Below are positions 11,981-24,400 of a DNA stretch of 64,000 nt, piece by piece. The DNA lies in the NCBI GenBank assembly GCA_949775045.1, contig OX459105.1, positions 7,681,240-7,745,239 on the forward strand. The letters are read 5' to 3'. The stretch's first letter is position 1. Every line of letters begins with the position of its first letter. Origin of the DNA: Metridium senile. Its lineage: Eukaryota > Cnidaria > Anthozoa > Actiniaria > Metridiidae. Both the position numbers and the translations under genes were made by a program. The notes under the pieces were generated by a model that searched no databases, was not told the origin of the DNA, and saw only the letters and a list, made by a program, of their open reading frames with translations.

Positions 11981-12577
11981 ACATTTCTTCATTGTCTATT
12001 TACAATTTCTATTAAACTACACAATGATCTCATCGTATTCTAGAGAACAGATTCAGCTCTGATTTGGATTCCTACAAGGAGAAAACAAATGACAAAATGT
12101 TTCATGACATGTCTTTATTAGCGTTGAAATATAGCGACGAAACGCAAACACAAGATTTGATAGTGAAAACGAGACGTGGATAAGTGCAAGTGCAAAAAAC
12201 TATTTGCTAGTGTCACGCAAGAAAATGGAATTTTGTTGATATCTTATTGATATCTTGCGCTTGCGTTATCACGCTCTCGCATTACTTAAGGTAAATGACT
12301 GTGTATTTTTGTCAAATATTATATTTTGAGACCGTGAGCGGTAGATGTTGTTCTGTGAGTTGCGTTGCGTTATGTGTATGTGACTCTATCATGTTACTAA
12401 TCTGATAATCTTATTTATCTGATGTGTCAATCCGTGTTTAACAAATCGTTGTAAAACACGGACTCAGTCCAGTCCGTGTTTTCTGGGTCCAGTCCAGTCC
12501 GTAGTTTACAGGATGCTGATTTAGCCCTTCGACCTTTTACTCCGAAGAAGGGCTATAGCTCCAAAACGTCAGTTTAA
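11981..12577. other. Unannotated stretch with local GTCCAGTCCGT repeats
   Basis: No gene recognised. Near 12450-12510 the motif CAGTCCAGTCCGTGTTTT and variants repeat two or three times together with an inverted AACACGGACT, a small local repeat. Confidence 0.35.
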
Positions 12578-13502
12578 GGTAGTTCGGGCGTCTTAGATTC
12601 TATCGTTAGATCTTTTTGAAACTTCTCATGTAAAAAGAGCAAACTAAGTTAAGTTCAAAACTAAAATAAAAATAATGGGTCACCGTGCTCGTTTCAGAGA
12701 TAAGGGCGGTAGACTGGGGCCCATTTTGGTCATTTTTTGTCACAAAAATTGTCGGAATTTGAAACATAAAACGCTATTTATTCTATTTTTCCCGATAGCA
12801 AACTTTTTAACAAGCATTTGCAAAAGAAAGGCATTTTCCAAACAAACATATTATTTGTCATGTTTTACTCAAGAAAATCCTTTGGGCAAAAAAATACTGC
12901 GAAAAGTACGTGCATGTCGAGAATTTTGATGCAAAAATAAACTCAAAATGTGAAAAATACCACATTTTGCGCTCGAAAACCATATCATTTTTATTTCACG
13001 GAATGAAGAGTTCTGATAAGGGAAATCCATCTATAAAATAAAAATGGGGTGACACCGCGCTCTTTTCCGAGTTATAGCACGAAAACCCTTTAAAATGTAT
13101 ATTTCGTGAACCTATTTTTTGTCCGTGCGGGACTGGTAACTAGTTCCCTATGACATTATCGAAACAAACTTTAACATTTTTTGGTCCGCTAATATCTCTA
13201 GAATCGATGTTAAGCTGATTATGACCAGTTTAATTCGTAATTCTTGCCCAAAACACTAATTTATATGACGCATTATAGTTCCAAAAATCGACACTAAAAC
13301 GACGCCGATTTGAATGCGAAAAAATCATGAATTTAACGAAAAATCTTGATTTCTCGTGAATGCGGGTTTAAATTCAGGAGATTTTTTTGCTGAGACGATG
13401 TGCTTGTCTTGTGAATGCATAACGTTCCCATGATTTTCAAATCGGAAAATACTAAAAGCTAAAAAACGAAATTATGTGATTACGGCTGGGTCCCGAACTA
13501 CC
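12578..13502. mobile_element. TTAA-flanked non-autonomous DNA transposon, 925 bp
   Basis: It is flanked by TTAA at 12574-12577 and 13503-13506. Perfect 11-bp inverted ends are GGTAGTTCGGG and CCCGAACTACC. The interior has no transposase-like ORF. TTAA target duplications are typical of the piggyBac and Kolobok superfamilies; I cannot decide between them from the ends alone. Its right TTAA is also the left TTAA of the next element. Confidence 0.8.
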
Positions 13503-13506
13503 TTAA

Positions 13507-14053
13507 GGTGACTGGCTACTTTTGAACATTCGATTCGAGCCCACGATGTGCGCGCGCACAAAAAGCGCTTTGAGCTTCAACAGGGCAAAACCCTTGGATT
13601 TTGCACGGGACTCTATACTTTCTTTATGCTTAGTTGAAAGAACCTAATAAAATCTACGTTATATCAAAGTTTTTCAAAAAGAATTTTTCTAACATACAAA
13701 AAAATCGATTTTCGTAGGATTTTTTGTCCGACTTCATGCGAGTTTTGAAAGCACTGAAAGGAAAAAATATGACAGATCAAGGTATTTTTTGTCTTTTATT
13801 CAAAACCATCTATGTTGTATTTTAGAATGATTCATTACCCGGCAATTGTGCTTGATATAGTATTATGAAAAAAAACACTATTTTTTATAAGTTGTGATTT
13901 TTTTCATATCGCTTCCGTTTTCGGAAGTTTTCAAAATCTCACGCGTAGACATCCATTAAATGCCGATTATCTCGAAAACAAGCTCGGGACACCCCATTTT
14001 TCTTTTCATATTTGTAATCAGTTTAACATTATTTCCAAAAGTAGCCAGTCACC
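13507..14053. mobile_element. TTAA-flanked non-autonomous DNA transposon, 547 bp
   Basis: It has perfect 18-bp inverted ends (GGTGACTGGCTACTTTTG) with TTAA on the left and TTTA, a one-base change, on the right. A second, truncated copy at 18826-19246 ends in an intact TTAA. It shares its left TTAA with the preceding element, so one inserted into the target duplication of the other. Confidence 0.85.
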
Positions 14054-14057
14054 TTTA

Positions 14058-15117
14058 GGGATTAGACTATCAAAATGCTTTTTTATTTTTTTATATCTTC
14101 TTTGCAAAAAATATTTTTGAACTCAATTTTATAAGGTTGTGGATCTCAATCTGTTGTTTGATTTAGTTAAAAAAGAAAAACGTGTACTTTGAGGTCAATT
14201 GTGTCCTGTATATTTTTTACTGTGTTACAAATTGCATTTTATTACCTATCATAAATTTCGACCAAGATAAATATTCGTTATTCTCAAACTGAGAAAGAAC
14301 CAGCTAAATATTACTGAGATATTCTTGGTTTTCACCTATCATGTGACCACATTGAAAGTCCTTAAATTGTCGCTTAAACTGTAAACAATCACTGAATTCA
14401 TGAGTAACATACTTTATTTAGCAGTGTTAGCAAATATGAGGTCAGAAGAATGAATATTGGCAGAGATTACTAAAGATTTTTAGTAAGAAATGTATGGCAA
14501 AAGCATTTCCGGTTGTGTTGATTGTATCATTAACCAGATCTTTTCATATATTTTAATTTTTAGCAAGATCGCGTAACTGGATTATCTTCTAATTTTTCAA
14601 GCAAGTATAAGGGATATATGGGAATTAAATGAGCGATATTTTTTGTAAATAGAAACCGTAGCAGTTTTGGCTGCTGGAAGTTCATTGTTTAGTTTACGCA
14701 TAAAATTATACTCTTAATTCTGTATCCCTAAATATCTCTAAGTTCGTCTTTTGGATTTCGATGAAACTGCTCCCAGAGGAAGACAAACACTCAAGGTATA
14801 TGTAGGATAAAGCATTTCTCTAGAAAATGCGGTTGAAGGGTAAAATTCGATTCCGAGTTAAGACAGTTGTGACGTCATTAGCACATGATGTGCAATCAAA
14901 TGTCTTAAAAAATACCAAATTGTACTTTAGTCTATATGTATCGTATGTGGAAAGAAAATATGAAATCGGAATCAATCTCTTTAAGTATATGAGGTTCAAA
15001 GTGGGAAGGTGCTCATGCAAAAATATTGGGTCGAATCACCTTAATTCACATGATTAATAAACCTTTTCAATATCAAAACAAAAGTGCACAATGCAAATGA
15101 TGAAAAACTCATATCAA
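14058..15117. other. AT-rich sequence without recognised features
   Basis: If the last FZR1 exon lies further left, this is intron of that gene. I looked here for the expected short C-terminal exon (about 13 codons) and did not find it. Confidence 0.35.
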
Positions 15118-15370
15118 TTACAGTGCGACTACTGAAACTGGCAAATGTCAAAATATATAGTTTTTGAGATCAAACGAAAAGCTTGTAGAGGGTTCTCACA
15201 GGCTAAGATGTTTCTTATTCAATCTTGCTCTATTGCGTTCACAAATAATGAAAATTATTAGCATTTTAAGCAAAAAAGTCAAATATTTGTAGGGATTCTA
15301 TTGTTTATATTCTTGATCGTGATTGGATAATCATGTTTTGGTGGCCCCGGTTTCAGTAGTCGCACTGTAA
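15118..15370. mobile_element. 253-bp MITE next to an FZR1 splice donor
   Basis: The ends TTACAGTGCGACTACTGAAA and TTTCAGTAGTCGCACTGTAA are perfect inverses. The right end is only 20 bp from the exon starting at 15391, close to its splice donor. Confidence 0.85.
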
Positions 15371-15390
15371 TGCATAGTATCATTTATTAC

Positions 15391-15483
15391 CTTTTGAGAA
15401 CGAGCCTTGCTAAACACATTCCAGAACCTAAGGGTTTCATCACCTGCTCCAGTAACTATTGCTTCTCCATCAGGTGAGACTGC
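15391..15483 (-). CDS. FZR1: FZR1 exon: WD40 blade 7
   Basis: 93 nt; [20 protein letters not shown] then [11 protein letters not shown], followed by GTAATA. The remaining short C-terminal exon was not located. Confidence 0.97.
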
Positions 15484-18400
15484 CTAGTCGAGAAAAAAAA
15501 TGTTTTGAAATCAAAACTCTGTATCTTTAATTGAAGTAAAATTAAATCGCTACAATGTAATAGTTTTTATTTAGGGCTAATATTCACTATCATAATTGAA
15601 CAGTACATAAATCAATGGGTAAAAGTATCATGTATGCTCATTGAACCTTCTAAAACTCATGAATAATTAATGAAGAGAAAACAAAGACAAAATCACTAGC
15701 GTGAAGGAGTTTGAAATCTGATGAAACACTTGCATAAAATTAAGCCAACTTCGCTTTGAATTTCTCCAATAATTATCCAATAATTTGAGAAGTAATAAAT
15801 CCTTCCAGCCAGGTATGAACATGACTTTTTTTCTACATTTTCTGTTAATTTCAACAAATTTAGTCCACGGGATGCTTTTTGGGAAAGGATACAAGTCGGC
15901 AAAAGTTTGTCAGCTTTCGTGCAAAACTTCAAATTTTTTACTGCTGAGCACGCTAACGAAAAAATCTGAGATAGATTTTTTTAATTTTTTAGCTATCACA
16001 ACTTCACCATATTTTCAAGCATGCCTCTATATTTAAATTTCCTGTTAATACCTGTCTGGAAGGTTTTGATTTATCTTTTCAAATATTATAAAAAAAATGA
16101 ATTTTTGCACTGAAAATATTGTCCTGTTTCTATTCAAAATCGGTGAGATAATTTTTTTTAAAACTTTGCCAGACAAAAACCGCTGAATAAACTAGCCTGC
16201 GTAGCCTGGCTCTCTGGGGAAAGGAGAGGGGAAGGTGGGAGAGAAGGAAGCTAGGGATAGCCTGCACTATTAAAAATAACGCACCGGAAGTAAGGGCTTA
16301 CAGAACTTCTCAGCTTGATACAACTGGCCTTGTCTGTAAGTTGGTAGTTTAACTTTGAATACGCTATTTCTCTTTAAAAAAAATTACTCTCATACTTACA
16401 TTTCAAGTAAAAATATAGTCAGGTTTTACGAGCGATTTATCGAACACAGAGACGGTTGTAATTCGAAACTTTATGGCATAATCAACGGCTGCATGGAGAC
16501 AACAATAAAACCAGTTCGAATCATTCACTAAGAAAGCCGATAAGTCTGATGTTTCATCTTCAAAATAACTATTATTCCAAACTTGCTTGGAACAAAGTGT
16601 AGAAATAAATGTTTAACATTGAGAGTCTCAGCTCGTTGAGAAATCTCGCTGGACCTAATATTATAACAGCATATCCGCTTCATCGGATAGTCGTCAGGCC
16701 AAAATAATTTGCCTTACTTGAAAGTTGAGTTATACTCTCCGTTCACTACCAAAACTTTATATAAACATTTACAAGCAAAGAAACTGAATGAGTGTGTGTT
16801 CTGTTTTCCGTCAGGATCCAAATATGTAAGGGTCTGCCAATCATTTGTCAAGAATGAGCCAATCAGCATTTACGGTAGCCTGCGTGCAGCCGGTTTAATT
16901 ACCCGTAATAACCGTCTGCGAAAGTTCGCCAGATATCGTGTTCTCTGTGACCCGATATAAGAAGCGATTTCTGATTGGCTCTCGCTAAGATCAATTCTTA
17001 CGCGAACTCTGATTGGTCAACGGCACGGCATAATCTCTTCCGGTTGCGATGTTTTCGTTGCTACATGCACGTGAGTTTGACCATGTTGACAGCGAGAGTA
17101 ATACCCTGGGTTCCAGAGGCTCTAGAGGGGATTGGGGCGAGACCCCCGGCGGGGAGGCGAAAGGCGGAGAGAGCCTCTGGTCTCACGAGGCACTAATCTC
17201 ACTTTCGTGAATCAATAAGGTATCAAGTTCTCGCCAAACCGGTTTTTTTATTTTGTTGACATTAAGTTTCACGTGGAGCGATCGACCGGAAAACAACTTA
17301 AACAAGAATTTGTCGCCTACAAAAAACTACTAAATAAGCAAATTTTCGGTATAGATCTCTTGATAAAGATAATTTATGTAGACTCTATAATATAAACTTT
17401 AAATAATACCGAATAATTCCGAGTAACATACGATCGCTTCCCAATACTAATATCGCAAGATTGAAATAGGAGCTAGATATTTACTAAAGGTCAATCTATA
17501 CCCAAGCAAACCGTTGAAACTATAAATAAAACATAGATAAACAATTTAAAAGCGAATGCAAACGCAAAGGAGATTCTGGCGCTCGTATTCCAACATGATA
17601 AACTGCCATCCATTATCTGCTCCAAATGCAAGCGAACGTTTGAAAGTTAAGGCTGGAGAAACTCAGTTGAATTGCGTAAATTCAAAAAGATTTGCCACGG
17701 TATAAACTTCACGAATAGCTTGAAATAGATATCAATAATTTCCCGCTTCTTGTGGGTAATACTGCTAAAACATCTTTCCCTTTAATAATGCACAAAAGCA
17801 CATATTCTTCTTCCACAGCTCTTCTCTTCTTGAACAAACATTCGCCATATCAGTTATGAACATCATGTCACAGGAAAACAAAACCAGTTTTAATTAGGTG
17901 ACAATAATTACTCATACCGACAAATCAGAGCGCTGTTTCTTTCGGATGTTATTGAGAACCAATCAAACGACGAGTACAGATTCTGTACTCACGAAAGTGA
18001 GATTAGTGCCTCGTGAGACCAGAGGCTCTCTCCGCCTTTCGCCTCCCCGCCGGGGGTCTCGCCCCAATCCCCTCTAGAGCCTCTGGAACCCAGGGTACGA
18101 GAAGTAAAGACATGGTCTAAATATATTACAATCAGCACTTTCACAATGTTCTTCAAAGGACGCTGTGATGTTAAAAGCACTTTCGGTGGAGGTTACATCT
18201 TGAAGCGAACGCCTTCGTCTCTTCAAAAGTACGAAACATCGACGGCAAATATAGTCATTATTCGGCGTTCGAGAAAGAATTTGGAGCTCTGAAAGAATCT
18301 TAATTTCACACTTTCCTTCAATGAGGAACCTCTCTTCTGGTTTATGTTGTGTGCTGCGGCACAAATCGCAGGTAAATACACTCATAGTAATATATTTAGA

Positions 18401-21400
18401 CCATTTCTTTACTCTAGCTGTCAACATGGTCAAACTCACGTGCATGTAGCAACGAAAACATCTCAACCGGAAGAGATTATGCCGTGCCGTTGACCAATCA
18501 GAGTTCGCGTAAGAATTGATCCTAGCGAGAGCCAATCAGAAATCGCTTCTTATATCGGGTCACAGAGAACACGATATCTGGCGAACTTTCGCAGACGGTT
18601 ATTACGGGTAATTAAACCGGCTGTACGCAGGCTACATTTACGGTCGCCAGCAACCGTAAGCATGTAAAACACATGGCCTTGCGGGCAGGCCCTCCTTTCC
18701 TTCCCTTCCACCTCCCCTTCCCCTCCTCTCCCGAATCCCTCCGCCCCTCTCCCCAATCTCCCAGGGCCAGCTATGCAGGCTATGAATAAACTGAATACAA
18801 CATTTTATTTAGGAACCATACACGTTTTGAGCTTCAACAGGGCAAACCCTCGAATTTTCACGGGACTCCATACTTTTGTTCAAAAACTTTCAAACAGTTA
18901 ACGTACAAAAAAAAAAATCGATTTTCGTAGGATTTATTGTCCGACCTCATGCGAGTTTTGAAAGCACTGAAAGGACAAAATATGACAGATCAAGGTATTT
19001 TGTCTTTTATTTAAAACCACCCAAGTTGTATTATTAAATGATTTATTACGAGTTGTGAATTATTTCATATTATAAGTTTTTCTTCAAAATGTCGCGCGTA
19101 GGCATTCATTAAATTCTGATTATTTCGAAAACCAGCTCGGGACACTCCATTTTTCTTTTCATATTTGGAATCAGCATGGAATTGCTCATTAAAAATTCGT
19201 AGTTTAATGAAAAGTTTAACATTATTTCCAAAAGTAGCCAGTCACCTTAAGGGATAGGTGACTTGGTATATTTTAGCTTGAAATTAATATTTAGAATTTA
19301 AACATTTCTTGTTTTTTCTTTCGCATTCACAGCCACACTCTCTTCATTCTGTTTTGATGTGATATCTCTTAGTGGTTAAAAATTGTACATGCCAAAATGC
19401 AGGTCGAATTAGCCATGTTTTCTTGTCAAGTTGATCCCTGATCCCTGAATAGGATCCCGATCCCTCTTCTGTGATCCCTGATTCCAGCTGATTCGGAATA
19501 TGTCAACTTTAAACGGCTGTAGATCTGAGCATTTGTAAACTTAGGGGCTGTTTATATGAAGGCGAGTTGTCCCTATTAGCCGGGATAACTCTATTGTTTT
19601 ATATGCCCCTGGGGAAACAAAACAATAGAGTTATCCCGGCTAGCCAATGGTCTTTGTGATCGACAAATAAAACTATGTGTTGTCACTGAGTAGATTGTTA
19701 TTGCTGGATAAAACAATTAACATGTACTCACCAAGTATAATACTCTGTAAGAATGTCCTGTAAGTTTTGCAACTTGAGTAAGTGAAGGATATTTCCATAC
19801 TAATATCTGGTTTTGTGAATAACCATGTGTACTAACCTGCAATGCAATAACATTAAATTTACATACTTATTAATATTTATTACTGTGCAACTCGCAGTAC
19901 CGTAGTCACTTCAAAAAACTTTTGATGAATTTTTGACATTATTTCATCTAAATCGGACCAATTACAGACATCAAAGTTTCTAAAGTCTCCGCCTCTCGAT
20001 ATAAACTTGTACCTGATTGGTCCATTGAGATGGAAAAATAATAATTTGTAAGTGGTAAGGCAAGTCGCACAGTAACACATACACCCTATGCATAAAGGCG
20101 TGCCAATAGAGATACATTACTAATCAGTTTAAGAAGATACCATTGATTTCATAAGAAAGAGCACATACTAAGTAAGTAAGGAGCACATACTAAGGAGTAA
20201 TGTTTGGGTTGAAATGGGCTACCTGTGGTGGTCTGTGACTAATGCACAATAGGCCCTTTGCAGCTAGAGGTCACGTGACCCACCTACCTTATATCGAACA
20301 GCTGTGCCAAAATGATGTCCAGAAATTGAAAGAGCATGTCGACATTAGCAAAAAGTCAAAATGTCAGCTCTTGATTCTAAATACACAAAAAATAGCAAGG
20401 AATATAAAATGGGATATTTTCTGTTATTTGATAAGAATTTCTTTTTTCTTTTTACCATTTCTTATATATTTAGAATCTTCAACTTCTTGCTAATGTCGAC
20501 ACATCTTTTCATTTCTGAAAATCATTTTGGCACAGCTGATTGATTTAAAGTAGGTGGGGTCACGTGACCTCTAGCTGCAAAGGGCCTATATTGCTTTCAT
20601 TTTCTATCTTCCCTCAATGCTACCAAATTTAAAAAAATGTTTTAAGGTTACAGTCCACCTTCGCGGGGTGTCTCGGTAAAAAAATCATTAGCTCGTCAGA
20701 TTAAATGTTATTTCAAAGATTTACACATCATCTTAAAGCTAAATAACCATAGAATACGCCTGTGTAATTTGTTTTACCGAAATGCTCATTTATAAAGAGT
20801 TGTAATGCTTTAAACTCAAAACGACCGTCTTTCTTTGAGCGAATTGATCAAAAAAAGTTCTCATTGTATTGTCGACTTTTCTGCATAATGTCAATTAGCA
20901 CATACGTGCCTTCCAAAACGTGTGAGGCTTTGTCAACATTTCACTTAGTTTAGATATAAATTAGAGTTGAAGCCGGAGATTCAATTATTTTTGTGAAATT
21001 CGAAACTTTTAGTCATACATCTGAAACTAAGCTGTTATTCGACAAACGCTCACACGTTTTGAATATTGTTGAGTTGATAATGCTACATGGCATTTTTTAG
21101 GCTATTCGGTTGAAAACATTTTTAGATCAATTCGCTCAAAGTTGTGTTATACGCATTAAACTCGAACAAAGTTATAAGGCTTTGAAGTTGTGTAAACATT
21201 GAGTCTCTATCTGTCATCGAGATCACGAAAGGTTACCGAACCAACCAACTCCAAGGGTTTTTCCTCTCTCTCTTTGACATGTAAGCGATATTAAAGCGGG
21301 TTTTAAAGTAAAATTTTCAACATATATCCGAACTGTAAACAGTCTTGCACGTTGTGAATGCTAATTATAATAATTTGCCGAAAAAAGCTCCACAGGAATG

Positions 21401-24400
21401 AATCACGCAACACTGCGATTAGGACGGCTTGTGACACTTTCGTCGTTATATTTATTTGGCCATAAAATACGTTTCGTTAAATATCTCGCTAAGGAAAATA
21501 CATTTTCAAAAGATTTTGATTTTATTCGAAGGTTTATTCATCGACTAAAACGTTCCTGAAATAAACAAAATTTGGCCAGATTATAGGTCTGAAACTAGAC
21601 TGTAACGTTAAAGCAGCATTTGCATTCTTGAATTGAGCTTCAAATTCCAAAAAAATACCCAAACCCCTAATTTGCATATCTGATTATGTCGGAGCATTGG
21701 TATAGTGTTGCACATTTCAACCTCTTGTTTTTTATTTCTATGTAACTGACCACTTTAATGGAGCTCAAAATTTACAATGATACTCAAGTGAGTGAGTGAG
21801 TGAGAATTCCAGTTCAAAAGCCCCATCCCAATATCTCGAGGATTTTCAAGAAGAAAGAATCATGGCACTTACTAGTTCATTAGAATGTTTCGACCAAGCA
21901 AGATTACAAACCTACCAAAAAAAGATAGCATTAGTGTTCTATCTGTACTTGGTGTAAGAGACATATCAATGTACAACTAATTATATTTTCGCTGTCTCTA
22001 AAGGGAGAATGACATTAAGCAGTTTCAAGCAAAGTGTGCCACAATTAACTTGAGCTTAAGTTAACTTTCTGTGACATTTTACTATGTTCTCTCTTTTCTG
22101 AACATTTTAATGCAGGCTAAAAGTTATGATACTTACTTGTGATCCAGTGTCAACACACTGTAATGGCTGAGCTGTTAAAGTATTCCAGAATCTGATACAT
22201 CTGTCAGCTGTACCACCCCCTGAGGCTAGCAAGCCATGCTGCACATTAACACACACGGTCATATTAATTTTATCAGAATTGCAATACATAAGACAGATAA
22301 TTTATATACAAATTGACTGGTATCAGGTAGTTTAGAACTCCATTTGTCATCATCTGATCATCATCATCACATTGGCAGCAGCAGCTGCATCACCACCACT
22401 GTTATAATCATCCTCACAACAACTACCATCACCATCAAAACCAAATCATCAGCATCAGCGGGGAGAGGAGAAAAAGAAAGGAGAGATGCCCTACTCCCTC
22501 TCCTCTTTTTCCCTCTCTCTCGTCCCCAGCTTCTCTCGGTCCCAGCACAGGAAGCCCAGAAAACAAAAAGCCCTAATTTCCGGATTTCTGGAGTAGCCTG
22601 CGGAAGAGGCTATCCTAAAACATTAAAATATCTGTTTATTTGAAAAATCATTTTCCAGTACATATTATGGTATTTATGAAAGTGGTCTATCTGACATGTT
22701 GGAAATGGGCGATTTTGATCACTGACTGAGCAGATCAAGATTGCTTAAAAAATTTGCCATCACAGCTGCAGACACACTGAACGATTTTTAAGATGTTTAA
22801 CCTTTTGACTAATGGGCTTTTTTGACATTTTTGAACGATTTTCTGGATATAAACGATCTGTAGGATTTCTTGACTCCATATTTGGCGTAACCATGGAAAG
22901 TGCTGCTGTTTTGTAATCTCTGGGGCTCAAGTTCTCAGACCACATGCCTTTTAGATCGTTTCAAAGCATCGTTTGATATTTACACTGGCTCAAAGTTGGC
23001 TTTAATGGGAATTTTGTTAATTTTAGGGTCATATTTTGCCTTAAGTCACTACCCAGGAAAAGTATGATTAAGCTTCAAGGTAGCAAAGAGCTCACTTTCT
23101 GGAAGGATGCAGCAAGGAATCTCACTTTTTCAGCAAAAAACGAACGATTGGTTCATTCAGTTTTGGCGATCTTAGAACAAAGTCAGGTTTTGAGTTTGAC
23201 TAAAGGCAAATTCTCGGACCTGTCGCAGCTATTTATGGAAGTTGTGATGATAGAGGAACACAACAAGCGCAAACTTTTGGCAGAAAACCGAGGTGACCCT
23301 AGACTTATAATAAATTTATAAAGGGACTAAGGGGAACTATATGTCAAGCGCTTTCCTCATTACCCACAATGATTTGCAGTAGTCGTAAATACTTGAAAAC
23401 ATGTGCGTATCAAAATAGCCATAATCAAATGACCGCAACTCAGTTGGTGAAGTGAGAGAAATGGAAAAAACTTGCCAAAGCTATAGCACAAGGACTGAAA
23501 ACAGCTTTATTGTCTAAAAACGAATTTTATTCGATAAAAAATCAAAGGTCAAAAAAGTGTGATTTCCGTGATTTGAAAAATAAGGCAAAAAAAGTTCATA
23601 TGGAATTTTTGTGCTAAAATTGCTTGTTTCTTGTGACATATTTGCTATAAAAATTTGAAGAACTTCCCATAGTATGTGCTTACTGAAATTCAAACGGCTG
23701 GGCAAATTTGGCTTTTTAAAAAAAATTAGAATTTTTCAAAGCAAGGTTGTTGTTTACGGGCAGTTTCAGGTGCCGTAGGAGTCATTCTCATCATCCTTAT
23801 TAGTCAGATATAACAATTAATCTCTACCTGATGTGGTGACCATGATATAGCTTTCACAGCAGCTGTATGTTCACTATATTGTTGTAGAGGAGCAACACCA
23901 GACAAACTCCATACTAATAACTTATTATCATTACCACCTGAAGCAAGGTGTTGACGGTCAGGAGACCATTTAAGACCACAAACCTGAAGATAGTACAATC
24001 ATACATAATTATATTAACAGTGTGTCCATAATAGGACCAGGCAGTAGGTGCTACATGGGGGTTCATCGATTTTGCTCAAACTTGGTACATTGGTAGGTCC
24101 TAGTAATAATGATAATAATAATATTTTTTGATTATTACAAACAACAACAACAGTAAAAAAAAGAAGTAATTACAAAGAATAAGCTAATTTGAAAAGATGA
24201 GTTTTTAGTTCCGTTTTGAAAGAAGTTAGTAAGTTATTTATTATCCCAGAAACTCAGTTGGATCTGTCACTTTGGTGGGAAGTTAGACCCCCCCCCCCCC
24301 TTTAAAATACCCATTTTGCCTCGAAAATCACCAAAAATATAGCTAATTTTTAATGAAACAGAAAACCTTTACTATTGATTGCAGAGATGTAAAACTTGTT

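Noticed and set aside
14820..15057. Overlapping ORFs on both strands
   Set aside because: No conserved motif and no splice context; chance frames in AT-rich DNA.
23064..23321. 85-codon plus-strand ORF with plausible composition
   Set aside because: No family recognised, lies in an FZR1 intron, no supporting context. I could not exclude a short gene but do not have enough to list it.
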